Counted from the stretch's first letter, positions 26,008-35,715 are shown. The stretch is 50,789 bases of DNA from Shewanella oneidensis MR-1 (GCF_000146165.2 NC_004347.2:4894212-4945000), one strand, 5' to 3'. Notes: generated by a model from the letters alone, not told the origin. Numbers and translations: made by a program.

Positions 26008-26134
26008 GCGTTCCAAAACTCATCTTTAACTCTGATGACTGGTAATCTGACGTTGTTAAAGTGCTCCTGAGTTTGCAAGCACGACATTGCTCACACACTC
26101 TTTTGTGGCCGGATTCATCATCCGGCTTTTTTTT
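26008..26134 (+). ncRNA. ryhB: RyhB-like iron-regulated sRNA
   Basis: The transcript of about 127 nt contains AAGCACGACATTGCTCACA (26077-26095), identical to the conserved core of E. coli RyhB that pairs with target mRNAs. It ends with a perfect terminator GCCGGAT-TCATC-ATCCGGC (26108-26126) and eight T residues. The upstream Fur box predicts expression in iron starvation. The sRNA should work with Hfq to repress iron-using proteins. The 5' part differs from the enterobacterial RNA and makes it longer. The exact 5' end is predicted from the promoter. Confidence 0.9.
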
Positions 26135-26191
26135 GCCTGTTATTCAGCGAATAGGCGCATTAGGCTAACCATGTCTAGGTTTGCGCCACAT

Positions 26192-28321
26192 TTAACTTTC
26201 AGGGTGATTTCCCGAAAAATGTAAGCCGTCGTAGGGATTGTTTTGATGGTCTTCCTTCGCCTCATGGTACAAACCAATCGTAAAGATTGAGCCTTTACCC
26301 AACACCGAACTCACCTCAATCGTGCCACCAATACGCTTGATAATGCCATAACTGAGTGATAATCCAAGGCCAGTACCATCTTTACGAGTGGTATAGAAAG
26401 GATCAAAAATCCGCCCTAATTGCTCAGGCTCAATCCCTGAACCTTCGTCTTCAACCTCGATTTTGACACCAATCGCTATATCCTGCTGCACCCAATCATA
26501 GGTGCGAACCCAAATTCGTCCCTTGCCATCCATCGCATGGGCAGCATTCACCACAAGGTTAATCAACACTTGCAGTAACTGCGGGCGATTGACCTGCACA
26601 GGGCAACTGGCATTCAATTCAGTTATCAGCACAACTTCTTGTTTTTGAATCGAATGTCGCACTAATACCAGCATTTCCTCGATAATAGGCGTAATGGGAT
26701 GCATCTCTAACGGAGCATTGAACTCACCCGGACGGCTATATTGCAGTAAGCTTCGAATAATGGTGCTAATACGTCCAACCTGTTGAATAACTAGATCAAT
26801 TTCTTCTTTTACGACTTCGGCTTTATCACCCAGCTCATAGCGCAGTAACTCCATGTTGCCGAGGATAACAGCGGTCGGATTATTGATTTCGTGGGCAATA
26901 CCGGCGGTTAACTCACCTAGAGCGGTCAACTTTTCGTTGGTCACCAACTGCTGGCGTGTCTCATTGAGTAAGGCGACGTTGCGCTGTAGTTCTAACGTCT
27001 TATCTTGCAGGCTACGAGTCCGCTCTTCGACCTTCATTTCTAGCTGTTCGGCGGCGGCTTGGATCTGCGCATTACGCCGCTGCAATAAATCCAGCATGCG
27101 GTCGAACTGCTCAGCGAGGTTCGATAGCTCGTTATCCCTATCTAGCCCCAAGGCACCAATTCGCACATTGCGCCCAGACTGCACGGCTTGCACCACATGG
27201 TGAATACGCTCAATCGGCTGCAATAGACTGTAGGCGCCGCGGTAAACCAGCAAACCAGAAATAAGCAGCACTAACATTAGAATGGTGCCTAACTCAATGA
27301 TATTAAGTAGGTAGTTATGAATAAATGGCGACTCGGAAAAACCGGTATAGATCATCCCAACTCGCTGTCCACGGATATCTTCTAACGGCGCATAGGCAGA
27401 AATAAACCAGTCGTTGTACACAAACGCCCTGTCAACCCATAACTCCCCGTGATTTAACACTTTTTCCCGCACCTCCTCCGAGACCAAACTACCCAGTGCG
27501 CGTCCTTGGGACTCATTCGGCTGTGGAAAAAAGTGTAAAGGGACGTTGGTCGATACCCGAATGTTATCGAGGAAAATCGTCACAGTACCAATTGAGCGTT
27601 CGGGCAAGGTGCCCTTGTCGTAGACGAGATCGCGGATATGGTCGACGATGCGAGTATCTCGATTAAACAACACTCCACCGTCGAGATACCATGCCACTTT
27701 ACCTTCAGAATCTGGGATTGGCAGCAAGCTACGACTGAGTAAACCCCGCTCTTCAACTTGTTTATCCGGACTTTGCGCCCGCAAAGTCGCCAGCAAGGGA
27801 ATACTAGCCCTTTGCGCTAAATCTGGGTCAATCCGAGCTAAGCGCTCACGGGATAGCACCATCAGTCCAGAATAGGGCAACATTCCACCAATTTTTGGTA
27901 AAATCTGTCGTAAATCAGGATCTGCTGCCGCTTCAGCGACACTGACCAGCCGTAAAAAGTCTAAATCGAGCTGCTTTTTTTGCTCATGCAGAAAGGTATC
28001 TATGCTCGCCCTATGGGCTAAGGCGCCACTGAGGATGGGTCTAAAATCATTCTGGAATGTCCATGAAGTCATCACCCTTTCTAGCTGTTTTTCCTGCCGA
28101 ACTTGCACCTGCTGCAGAGTGTTCTCAGCGACAGCCAAATCAGCTTTTACCTTCATAAACAGTTGCTTACCTGTATAACTGATATTCCAGTAAATCGTGA
28201 TAAACACTAAACTCACTAAGGTGAGCAAAATCGGCAATAAAGTCAGGATCAGAATGCGATAACGCACTTTAGCCTGCATTTGCTGCCAACTAACCCCAAA
28301 AAAGTGAGTAAAAAAAGACAC
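26192..28321 (-). CDS. Membrane sensor histidine kinase (Cache-HAMP-HisKA)
   Basis: The 709-residue protein starts with GTG at 28321, directly after the response-regulator stop, so translation is coupled. TM1 lies at about 20-43, then a periplasmic domain of about 290 residues with a Cache-like layout. TM2 lies at about 338-362 and HAMP at about 363-417, followed by a coiled coil. HisKA has LGELTAGIAHEINNPTAVILGNMELL (phospho-acceptor His). The ATPase domain has NLVVNAAHAMDG, VEDEGSGIEPEQLGRIFDPFYTTR and GTGLGLSLSYGII. Its partner is the sigma-54 activator upstream. The ligand is unknown; context suggests tungstate, molybdate or a related respiratory signal. Confidence 0.9.
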   Translation of the reverse strand: MSFFTHFFGVSWQQMQAKVRYRILILTLLPILLTLVSLVFITIYWNISYTGKQLFMKVKADLAVAENTLQQVQVRQEKQLERVMTSWTFQNDFRPILSGALAHRASIDTFLHEQKKQLDLDFLRLVSVAEAAADPDLRQILPKIGGMLPYSGLMVLSRERLARIDPDLAQRASIPLLATLRAQSPDKQVEERGLLSRSLLPIPDSEGKVAWYLDGGVLFNRDTRIVDHIRDLVYDKGTLPERSIGTVTIFLDNIRVSTNVPLHFFPQPNESQGRALGSLVSEEVREKVLNHGELWVDRAFVYNDWFISAYAPLEDIRGQRVGMIYTGFSESPFIHNYLLNIIELGTILMLVLLISGLLVYRGAYSLLQPIERIHHVVQAVQSGRNVRIGALGLDRDNELSNLAEQFDRMLDLLQRRNAQIQAAAEQLEMKVEERTRSLQDKTLELQRNVALLNETRQQLVTNEKLTALGELTAGIAHEINNPTAVILGNMELLRYELGDKAEVVKEEIDLVIQQVGRISTIIRSLLQYSRPGEFNAPLEMHPITPIIEEMLVLVRHSIQKQEVVLITELNASCPVQVNRPQLLQVLINLVVNAAHAMDGKGRIWVRTYDWVQQDIAIGVKIEVEDEGSGIEPEQLGRIFDPFYTTRKDGTGLGLSLSYGIIKRIGGTIEVSSVLGKGSIFTIGLYHEAKEDHQNNPYDGLHFSGNHPES

Positions 28322-29704
28322 TTAAAACTCCTGCTCGTCGCTAACGCCAAACCATTCTTTATACTTGCGATCTAAAGTCTTACGGGAAACCCCTAAGTCC
28401 CGAGCTGCTGCGGATTTATTACCAGAATGCAAATCCACTACGCTAGTCACATGATGTTTTTCCACTTCTTTTAGTGGCCAATCTAATGGATAACCTTGGG
28501 AAGCCAAGGATTCAGTTTTCACCTGTTGCTTCCAATACTCTGCCGGAGGCTTACCAAGCAGAATACAGCGCTCAATCATATTGCGTAGCTCGCGAATATT
28601 ACCCGGCCACTCATGTTGTTGCAGTTTCACCATATCCTCATGGCTCCACACCACTTCGCGCACGCCTAACTCTGCAGCCAATTGGCGGGTAAAATGGTGG
28701 GTCAATTCGACCACATCTTCCGGACGATCACGCAGCGGTGGAATTAAAATATCAAGCACATTCAGACGATAATAGAGATCGCGCCGGAAGTTACCCGCCT
28801 CAACTTCATCCACCAATGTACGGTTAGTTGCCGCGATCACTCGGACATCAATATTGACTTCCTTTTCACTGCCCACTGGGCGAATCGCCTTCTGCTCCAG
28901 CACCCTGAGCAGCGCGGTTTGCATTTTGAGCGGCATCTCGCCAATTTCATCGAGGAAAATCGTACCGCCGGAGGCAAAACTAAATAAGCCTTCGCGATTA
29001 CCCTTGGCGCCAGTAAAGGCCCCTGCTGTATGGCCAAAGAGTTCACTTTCAAGCAATTCAGGCGCTATCGAGCCACAGTTAACAGGGACAAAAGGCCCTT
29101 GGCGACCGCTGAGTAAATGTAATTGCCGCGCAACTAACTCTTTACCCGTGCCCGATTCCCCTTGGATTAACACAACCGCATTAGTTGGTGCGACACGTTC
29201 AATCACTTGCTTAACCGACTTCATCGCATCGCTGCTACCAATAATGGTGGAGGAATAGCCAATAGACACTTCACGGCGCAGCATTAAGTTTTCACGGCGA
29301 AGCAAGCGGCGCTCAATACAGCGGTCAACCGCAGACATCATCTGCTCAAGGTGGAATGGCTTCATAATAAAGTCAGACGCGCCAGCGCGCAGTGCTTTAA
29401 TCGCGACTTCTAAATCCGCATAGCCGGTCATAAAAATTACATCGGAACGTCGACCTTGTTCATCTAACGCTTCGCTCCACTCAATACCCGAGCGACCGGG
29501 TAAACGAATATCGACAATCAATAAGTCGAAGTGACAGCGACTACGTAGCTGCTCAGCATCTTCAATACTGCCCGCAGTTTCGACTAAGGCGAATTTTTTC
29601 GAGAGTGCCTTATTTAAAAAACTGCGCATCCCTGGTTCGTCATCAACGATCAGGACCGACACAGCGGAAGGAAGGGGCTTGAGGTTATTATCTATCTGGC
29701 TCAT
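28322..29704 (-). CDS. Sigma-54-dependent response regulator (NtrC family)
   Basis: The protein has about 460 residues. The receiver domain has VLIVDDEP and phospho-acceptor Asp in LLIVDIRLPG. The AAA+ domain has GESGTGKELVARQLH (Walker A), GHTAGAFTGAKGNREG (GAFTGA loop that contacts sigma-54) and GGTIFLDEIGEM (Walker B). A C-terminal Fis-type HTH includes NKSAAARDLGVSRKTLDRKYKEW. The start MSQIDNNLKP (29704) is preferred because the longer frame adds 16 residues absent in the family. It is divergent from tupA, which has an exact sigma-54 promoter, so that operon is its likely target. Confidence 0.93.
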   Translation of the reverse strand: MSQIDNNLKPLPSAVSVLIVDDEPGMRSFLNKALSKKFALVETAGSIEDAEQLRSRCHFDLLIVDIRLPGRSGIEWSEALDEQGRRSDVIFMTGYADLEVAIKALRAGASDFIMKPFHLEQMMSAVDRCIERRLLRRENLMLRREVSIGYSSTIIGSSDAMKSVKQVIERVAPTNAVVLIQGESGTGKELVARQLHLLSGRQGPFVPVNCGSIAPELLESELFGHTAGAFTGAKGNREGLFSFASGGTIFLDEIGEMPLKMQTALLRVLEQKAIRPVGSEKEVNIDVRVIAATNRTLVDEVEAGNFRRDLYYRLNVLDILIPPLRDRPEDVVELTHHFTRQLAAELGVREVVWSHEDMVKLQQHEWPGNIRELRNMIERCILLGKPPAEYWKQQVKTESLASQGYPLDWPLKEVEKHHVTSVVDLHSGNKSAAARDLGVSRKTLDRKYKEWFGVSDEQEF

Positions 29705-29799
29705 AGTGCTCACTTCTGGACATTTTGACTCAATTGCGACCAATTCTAGCATTGAAACTAGACAAATAGGTCACTATGAACCACAAGAAGCATGCGTTG

Positions 29800-29861
29800 A
29801 GACAATTTGTCTGCAAACTATTTGCTGAGCATGAGATCGAGCTCACAATTTAGATCATGCT
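29800..29861. promoter_or_regulatory. Candidate activator sites upstream of the tup promoter
   Basis: A 13-bp palindrome AGACAA-T-TTGTCT lies at 29800-29812. A spaced inverted repeat AGCATGA (29828-29834) / TCATGCT (29855-29861) follows. Both lie 28-90 bp upstream of the -24/-12 promoter, in range for a sigma-54 activator. Confidence 0.45.
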
Positions 29862-29888
29862 GTGAAGGTAAAAGCATGAATATCAGTT

Positions 29889-29904
29889 TGGCACCCTATT
29901 TGCT
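29889..29904 (+). promoter_or_regulatory. Sigma-54 (-24/-12) promoter of the tup/mo operon
   Basis: TGGCAC-CCTAT-TTGCT is an exact match to the consensus TGGCAC-N5-TTGCW, on the plus strand, about 85 bp before the tupA start. It points toward tupA. Confidence 0.85.
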
Positions 29905-29936
29905 TTCAACCGAACGCATTACAATTTGGACCCCCT

Positions 29937-29959
29937 CAACTCACTAGGCATTTGAGTTG
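29937..29959 (+). repeat. Small hairpin in the tupA leader
   Basis: CAACTCA pairs with TGAGTTG (7 bp), with AACCCTATTTTTT following. It could be a weak attenuator or a stabilising leader structure. Confidence 0.35.
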
Positions 29960-29987
29960 GAACCCTATTTTTTATCAAGGAGTATCC

Positions 29988-30812
29988 ATGCTAAACGTGA
30001 AATCCCACATGAAGTCATTACTGGGCTTGGTTGTTGCAGCCAGCATGCTCACAGTGTTACCCGCTCAATCGGCAGAAGTCATTAAGTTAGCCACAACCAC
30101 CAGCACCGAAAACTCAGGCCTGTTACAAGAATTACTGCCTAAGTTTGAAAGTGCATCAGGCTATAAAGTCCAAGTTATCGCAACGGGTACTGGTAAAGCG
30201 CTGAAACTGGGCGAGCAAGGCGATGTGGATTTAGTGATGACCCATGCCCCAAGTGCTGAAGCTAAGTTTGTTGCCGATGGTTTTGGCGTTGAGCCACGTG
30301 GCATTATGGAAAACGATTTCGTCGTTTTAGGCCCTAAAAATGACCCTGCAAAACTACGTGAAAGCAAAACCGCTGAAGAAGCCTTCGCAAAAATCGCGAA
30401 ATCTGGCTTACCTTTCCTCTCTCGCGGTGATAACTCTGGCACACACATCAAAGAGTTAGAAGTATGGAAAGCAGCAGGCGTGACTCCAGACTTCAAAGGT
30501 TACACTTCAGTAGGTCAAGGCATGGGTAAAACCCTGCTGATGGCAAACGAGTTACAAGGTTACACTCTGTCTGACCGTGGTACTTTCGTGGCGTACAAAA
30601 CCAAGTTGGACTTAGGTGTGGATTTCGATGGTGGCAAAACCCTAGCAAACCCATACCAAGTGATTCTGATCAACCCAGCTAAATACCCAGATTTAAACCA
30701 CAAAGGCGCTAAAGCCTTCAGTGACTGGCTGATCAGCAAAGAAGGTCAAGCCATGATCAACAGCTTCAAAGTTGAAGGCGAGCAACTGTTCAAGGCAACC
30801 TATAGCGAATGA
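29988..30812 (+). CDS. tupA: Tungstate ABC transporter, periplasmic binding protein
   Basis: The 274-residue protein has a signal peptide (LLGLVVAASMLTVLPAQSA, then EVIKLATTTSTENSG). The TTTST motif is the oxyanion-binding sequence of TupA, which binds tungstate more tightly than molybdate, and SRGDNSGTHIKE is a second conserved block. AAGGAG precedes ATG 29988; the longer frame from 29952 has no such site. The tupB start overlaps its stop by 4 nt. It is the first gene of the operon behind a sigma-54 promoter. Confidence 0.93.
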   Translation: MLNVKSHMKSLLGLVVAASMLTVLPAQSAEVIKLATTTSTENSGLLQELLPKFESASGYKVQVIATGTGKALKLGEQGDVDLVMTHAPSAEAKFVADGFGVEPRGIMENDFVVLGPKNDPAKLRESKTAEEAFAKIAKSGLPFLSRGDNSGTHIKELEVWKAAGVTPDFKGYTSVGQGMGKTLLMANELQGYTLSDRGTFVAYKTKLDLGVDFDGGKTLANPYQVILINPAKYPDLNHKGAKAFSDWLISKEGQAMINSFKVEGEQLFKATYSE

Positions 30813-31516
30813 GCGAAGGCTGGCTAGCACTGTTACAGCAGGCGTTAAGCCTGCTGTTTTCATTGGACCCCGACGTTTGGTCCATCATTTCTGTCTCGTT
30901 TTCGGTTTCGTTTGCGGCACTTCTCATCACCTTAGTCCCTTCGATGGTGTTAGGTTTTGTGTTGGCGTTTGCCCATTTTCCCGGCAAGTGGTTTGTCACT
31001 AACTTAGTGCAGACACTGCAATCGATCCCTACGGTTGTTATCGGCCTGCTGGTATATCTCATTTTGACCCGTAATGGCCCACTTGGGGATTTAAAGTGGT
31101 TGTTTACTCAAGAAGGGATGATCCTCGGCCAAATGCTGATTTGTGCCCCCGTGATGATCGCCATGAGCCAAGCGGCATTTACCAGTGTCGATCGCAGAGC
31201 CTGGGAAACTTCACGCACCTTAGGCGCCTCATGGGCTGGCGCGGTTTGGGCTGTTTGTCGCGAACTACGTATGCCATTATTACTGGCGATTGTGGCGGCC
31301 TTTAGCCGTATTCTCACTGAAGTTGGTTGTTCGATGATGGTTGGCGGCAACATTTTAAATGTGACCCGCAATATTCCTACCGCTATCGCACTGGAGACCA
31401 GCAAAGGTGATTTCGCCCAAGCTATCGCCCTCGGATTAGTGCTGCTAATCTTGGCCTTGATCCTCAACTTTGCCTTAGGTAGTTTACGCGGCAAAGAAAC
31501 GCCAAGGAGCCATTAA
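30809..31516 (+). CDS. tupB: Tungstate ABC transporter, permease
   Basis: The 235-residue permease has five to six hydrophobic segments and the BPD_transp_1 (EAA) loop around RRAWETSRTLGASWAGAVWAVCRELRMPLL. It also has TVVIGLLVYLILTRNGPLGDL of the TupB/WtpB type. It overlaps tupA by 4 nt and precedes the ATPase gene by 3 nt, so all are translated as a unit. Confidence 0.92.
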   Translation: MSEGWLALLQQALSLLFSLDPDVWSIISVSFSVSFAALLITLVPSMVLGFVLAFAHFPGKWFVTNLVQTLQSIPTVVIGLLVYLILTRNGPLGDLKWLFTQEGMILGQMLICAPVMIAMSQAAFTSVDRRAWETSRTLGASWAGAVWAVCRELRMPLLLAIVAAFSRILTEVGCSMMVGGNILNVTRNIPTAIALETSKGDFAQAIALGLVLLILALILNFALGSLRGKETPRSH

Positions 31517-31519
31517 GCA

Positions 31520-32227
31520 ATGACCCAAGCCAAACTGATTGCCCGTGACTTGGAAATGTCCTTTGGCTCGCGCTTGTTATTCAAAGCCCAGCGCCTCGAA
31601 TTATGCCAAGGAAATGTGATTTACCTACAGGGTGATAACGGCACGGGTAAGTCAACTCTGATGAAAATCCTCGCGGGTCTACAGCTGCCATCCAAGGGTA
31701 AGATTGAGATAAACGGCTTTAAAAAAGATCCTTGGTGGACACGTAATCCTTTGTTAGGTAAAGCAATTTACCTCCACCAGCATCCGTATTTATTTGATGG
31801 TACAGTGAATTACAATCTGACCTACGGCCTACATTTTGCTGCCTCAAAAATCGAGGCCAAACGCAGAATAGGCCAAGCGATTGAAATGGCTCAACTTGGC
31901 TCATTGTTACAGGCCAGAGCGAGCGATCTGTCTGGCGGAGAAAGACAACGCCTCGCCATCGCCCGCGCTTGGATTTTACAGCCTAAACTCCTGATGCTCG
32001 ATGAGCCGACATCCAATATGGACAAAGACTCCCAAGCCCTAGTATTACAAATGATCCTGCAGCTCAAACAGCAAGGAGCGGGAATGCTGTTAAGCAGCCA
32101 CCAAAACTGTGCGCTCACCGCGATTTGCGAGCAGCAGTGGCACATTGAAGAGCAACAGGTGATAACCTTCTGTCAACAGACGCCCACTCCATCCACACAG
32201 GGAGCTTTATATGTCGTTGCAAATTGA
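31520..32227 (+). CDS. tupC: Tungstate ABC transporter, ATP-binding subunit
   Basis: The 235-residue ATPase has [16 protein letters not shown] (Walker A), [16 protein letters not shown] (signature) and [12 protein letters not shown] (Walker B). It lacks the extra C-terminal regulatory domain of ModC, as in TupC. It overlaps mobA by 17 nt. Confidence 0.92.
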
Positions 32228-32804
32228 TGCGGTTATTCTTGCTGGAGGTATGGCACGCCGTATGGGCGGGGATGACAAAGGCCTCGTCGAGCTAAACGGC
32301 AAGGCCATGATAGAACACACTATCGAGCGGATAAAACCACAGGTTAAGGAGATCCTGATCAACGCAAATCGTAACCAAACACGCTATGCTGAGTTCGGTT
32401 TTACGGTGTTGAGCGATGAACATACTGGGTTTCTCGGCCCTCTGGCGGGCATGATTACTGCTATGGGCCACACCCAAGCAGACTATTTGCTCGTGGTGCC
32501 CTGCGATTGTCCGCTGCTGCCGCGGGATTTAGTCGCCCGCTTATTAGCCGCCATAGAGACAAACGATGCTGAGCTTGCCGTGGCCAGCGATGGTGAGTAT
32601 CAGCAACCCGTAGTAATGTTATTAAAGCCAAACCTGCGCGAGTCGATGAAAGCCTTCCTCGAAGCGGGTGAGCGTAAAATTGATTTTTGGTATGCCAAAC
32701 ATCACTGCGTCGTTGAGTCTTTCGCTGATCAGCCCAACGCCTTTGTAAATGTGAACACGCCAGAACAAAAGCAACGACTGGCTGCTGAGATAAACCAAAG
32801 CTAA
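32211..32804 (+). CDS. mobA: Molybdenum cofactor guanylyltransferase
   Basis: The 197-residue protein has the nucleotide-binding signature [30 protein letters not shown] and the [13 protein letters not shown] and [11 protein letters not shown] blocks. MobA attaches GMP to Mo-molybdopterin (or W-molybdopterin), giving the bis-guanine-dinucleotide cofactor of DMSO-reductase-type enzymes, which are abundant in Shewanella. The start lies within the last codons of tupC, so it is translationally coupled. Confidence 0.95.
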
Positions 32805-32834
32805 GGCTTCAAATTTCCTAGATTAGAGGTGCAA

Positions 32835-34634
32835 ATGAGTACTCCCTTCGTCAATCCGCTATCTATTCCCGTTCTCGGATTTTGTGCCTATAGCGGCACG
32901 GGGAAAACCACCCTACTCAAGCAATTGATCCCCGAATTAAATCAGCGCAGCCTGCGTCTGGCGGTGATCAAACATGCTCACCATGATTTTGATGTCGATA
33001 TTCCCGGTAAAGACAGCTATGAGATGCGTAAAGCTGGCGCACGGCAAATGTTAGTCGCCTCCCATGTGCGTTGGGCGCTGATGACCGAAGATGCCCGCGA
33101 TGGCGACCCAGAACTTGTCCACCTGCTAAAGCAAATTGAAGCCGACAAGGTTGATATTGTCTTAGTCGAAGGCTTTAAAAAACTCACGTTGCCAAAAATC
33201 GAGCTGCACCGCGCCGCCCACGGCAAGCCGTTTATTTATACCCAAGACGACAATATTCTCGCCATCGCTTGCTGTGATGACACCGAACTGCCGAGCGAGC
33301 TCAGAAGACTCGATCTCAACAATGTCGCACAAATCGCTGACTTTGTTATGGAATATGCCAATAGCTGGCAAGCCCCTAACCCAACCTTACCGATTGCGAC
33401 AGTCGATGCCTGCACCTTAGGCAGTGATAAAAACCTGAGCGTCAGCCAAGGGTTAGCGCAGATTTTATCCCATGTCACGCCCGTCACTGAGGTGGAAGAC
33501 ATCGGCTTAGACGACTTAGATAACCGCGTGCTCGCCCACGACAGCATTTCGCCCGTAGATGTACCGCAGCAAACTAATTCAGCAATGGATGGCTACGCTT
33601 TTGCCTATCAAGAACCCATGCCTGAGAGTTTCAACTTAGTCGGTGAAGTCTTAGCCGGACATCAATATTCAGGCACACTCAAGGCTGGTGAAACCGTGCG
33701 CATTATGACCGGCGCGCCCGTACCAGCTGGAGCCGACACCGTTCAACCTCGAGAACTGGCTAACGAAGCCAATGCCAAGGTCAGTTTTGAAGGCCGCATT
33801 CAACAGGGCCAACACGTTCGCCTTGCGGGTGAAGACATTGGCCAAGGCCAAGTCGCCCTCACCCAAGCCACACGCCTAAGCGCCGCCGAACAAGGCTTAT
33901 TAGCCTCCCTCGGCCTTAACCGTGTAACGGTTTATCGCCGCCCAACGGTAGCCGTGTTCTCAACTGGTGATGAAGTCTGCCAACCCGGTGAAGCACTTAA
34001 TCCTAATTGTATTTATGACTCGAACCGTTACACCATCAAGGCGATGGCAAAACGTTTAGGGTGTGATGTCATCGATTTAGGCATTATCGAAGACTCCGAA
34101 AGCGCACTCGAAACCACCTTAACCAAGGCTGCGGCGCAGGCCGATGTGGTGATCAGCTCTGGCGGCGTTTCCGTTGGTGATGCCGACTATATCAAGGCCG
34201 TACTGGCACGCCTTGGCAATATCGACTTCTGGCGGATCAATATGCGCCCCGGTCGCCCACTCGCCTTTGGTAAGGTTGGCGATAGTTTGTTCTTTGGTTT
34301 GCCCGGCAATCCGGTGGCGGTGATGGTGTCTTTCCTGCAATTTGTGCAACCTGCGCTGCGTAAACTCGGCGGCGAGACAAACTGGCAAGCGCCGTTATTC
34401 CCAGCGATTACCGATGAAACCCTGCGTAGCCGCCAAGGCCGCACTGAGTTTATCCGCGGCATTTATCGCATCGCTAATGATGGCAGATTGCATGTCAGCA
34501 GCACAGGCAACCAAGGTTCAGGTATGCTCAGCTCGATGGTCAAAGGCAATTGTCTTATCATCATCGGTGATGATGCTGACGCTGTTAATGCGGGTGAAAC
34601 TGTTTTTATTCAACCCTTTGCCGATCTTTTATAA
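32835..34634 (+). CDS. MobB-MoeA fusion protein (molybdopterin cofactor synthesis)
   Basis: The protein has about 599 residues and two domains. The N-terminal MobB GTP-binding domain (about 10-170) has GFCAYSGTGKTTLLKQLIPEL. The MoeA domain (about 190-599) has VPQQTNSAMDGYAFAYQEP, IMTGAPVPAGADTVQPRE, FSTGDEV, NSNRYTIKAMA-like text, SSGGVSVGDADYIK and MRPGRPLAFG. MoeA inserts molybdate into adenylated molybdopterin; MobB aids the guanylyl step. The fusion is seen in several Shewanella-type operons. The start ATG 32835 is chosen over GTG 32829. Confidence 0.9.
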   Translation: MSTPFVNPLSIPVLGFCAYSGTGKTTLLKQLIPELNQRSLRLAVIKHAHHDFDVDIPGKDSYEMRKAGARQMLVASHVRWALMTEDARDGDPELVHLLKQIEADKVDIVLVEGFKKLTLPKIELHRAAHGKPFIYTQDDNILAIACCDDTELPSELRRLDLNNVAQIADFVMEYANSWQAPNPTLPIATVDACTLGSDKNLSVSQGLAQILSHVTPVTEVEDIGLDDLDNRVLAHDSISPVDVPQQTNSAMDGYAFAYQEPMPESFNLVGEVLAGHQYSGTLKAGETVRIMTGAPVPAGADTVQPRELANEANAKVSFEGRIQQGQHVRLAGEDIGQGQVALTQATRLSAAEQGLLASLGLNRVTVYRRPTVAVFSTGDEVCQPGEALNPNCIYDSNRYTIKAMAKRLGCDVIDLGIIEDSESALETTLTKAAAQADVVISSGGVSVGDADYIKAVLARLGNIDFWRINMRPGRPLAFGKVGDSLFFGLPGNPVAVMVSFLQFVQPALRKLGGETNWQAPLFPAITDETLRSRQGRTEFIRGIYRIANDGRLHVSSTGNQGSGMLSSMVKGNCLIIIGDDADAVNAGETVFIQPFADLL

Positions 34635-34650
34635 GATCCAGAGAGCCCCT

Positions 34651-35634
34651 ATGAGCCAACTCGTGGATGCCTTTGGCCGTCAGGTCGAATATTTACGACT
34701 TTCGGTGACGGATCGCTGCGACTTCCGTTGTGTCTACTGCATGACGGAAGAGCCCTGCTTTTTACCCAAGGACCATGTATTGCACCTCGAAGAGTTGGCT
34801 TGGATCGCCCAAGCCTTTACTGAACTTGGGGTGACCAAAATTCGCCTCACCGGTGGCGAGCCGCTGGTGCGCAGCGATTGCGATCAACTGGTGAACTTAC
34901 TTGGCAAGCTCCCTGGCCTCAAGGACTTGTCGATGACCACCAATGGCTCTAGGCTCAGTAAGTTTGCCAAACCTATGTTTGATGCGGGCCTGAAACGCTT
35001 AAATATCAGCTTAGATACCCTTAACCCAGCGCTATTTACTCAGCTCACTCGTAACGGCAAATTAGCACGCGTTATCGAAGGCATTGATGCTGCCATTGCA
35101 GCTGGCTTTACGCGCATTAAAATCAATGCCGTGATCCTCAAACAACAAAACGATCATGAAATCATCGATCTGGTTAACTTTTGCCGCGACCGCAACCTCG
35201 ATATCGCCTTTATTGAAGAAATGCCGTTGGGTGAAATGGATGAACGCAAACGCGCGCGCCATTGCAGTAGCGATGAAGTTAAGGCCATGATTAGCGAGCA
35301 TTACCCCCTTCAGCTCTCCAATAAACGTACTGGCGGACCGGCGCGCTACTACACAATGGCTGATAGTCCAATTCACATCGGCTTTATCTCACCCCATAGC
35401 CACAATTTTTGCCATGAGTGCAATAGGGTGCGCGTTACCGTAGAAGGCCAATTACTACTCTGCCTTGGTAATGAGCATTCCATTGATTTAAAAAGCATTA
35501 TAAGAGAGTTTCCCGGAGATATTGAGCGGCTAAAAACCGCCATTCTCCAAGGTATTAAGCGTAAACCTAAGCAACATGTATTTGATAATAACGAAGTGCA
35601 AATTCTGCGTTTTATGAACACTACCGGCGGTTAA
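34651..35634 (+). CDS. moaA: GTP 3',8-cyclase (molybdopterin biosynthesis)
   Basis: The 327-residue radical-SAM enzyme makes the first intermediate of molybdopterin from GTP. It has CDFRCVYC (CxxxCxxC cluster for SAM cleavage), RLTGGEP, and the second iron-sulfur site as FCHECNRVRVTVEG...LCLG. It ends in NTTGG, the C-terminal Gly-Gly typical of active MoaA. ATG 34651 is the start; a longer frame opens inside the previous gene. It is the last gene of the operon. Confidence 0.94.
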   Translation: MSQLVDAFGRQVEYLRLSVTDRCDFRCVYCMTEEPCFLPKDHVLHLEELAWIAQAFTELGVTKIRLTGGEPLVRSDCDQLVNLLGKLPGLKDLSMTTNGSRLSKFAKPMFDAGLKRLNISLDTLNPALFTQLTRNGKLARVIEGIDAAIAAGFTRIKINAVILKQQNDHEIIDLVNFCRDRNLDIAFIEEMPLGEMDERKRARHCSSDEVKAMISEHYPLQLSNKRTGGPARYYTMADSPIHIGFISPHSHNFCHECNRVRVTVEGQLLLCLGNEHSIDLKSIIREFPGDIERLKTAILQGIKRKPKQHVFDNNEVQILRFMNTTGG

Positions 35635-35715
35635 CCTCCTCACCTCAGGGCTAGCATCTCAATTTTGCCGTGATACACTCATGGTATCAGTCCTATTTTT
35701 TGTGTTACTTCTCCT

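Noticed and set aside
29937..29971. Molybdenum-cofactor riboswitch in the tupA leader
   Set aside because: Only one small hairpin is present; the multi-stem conserved core of that riboswitch class is absent.
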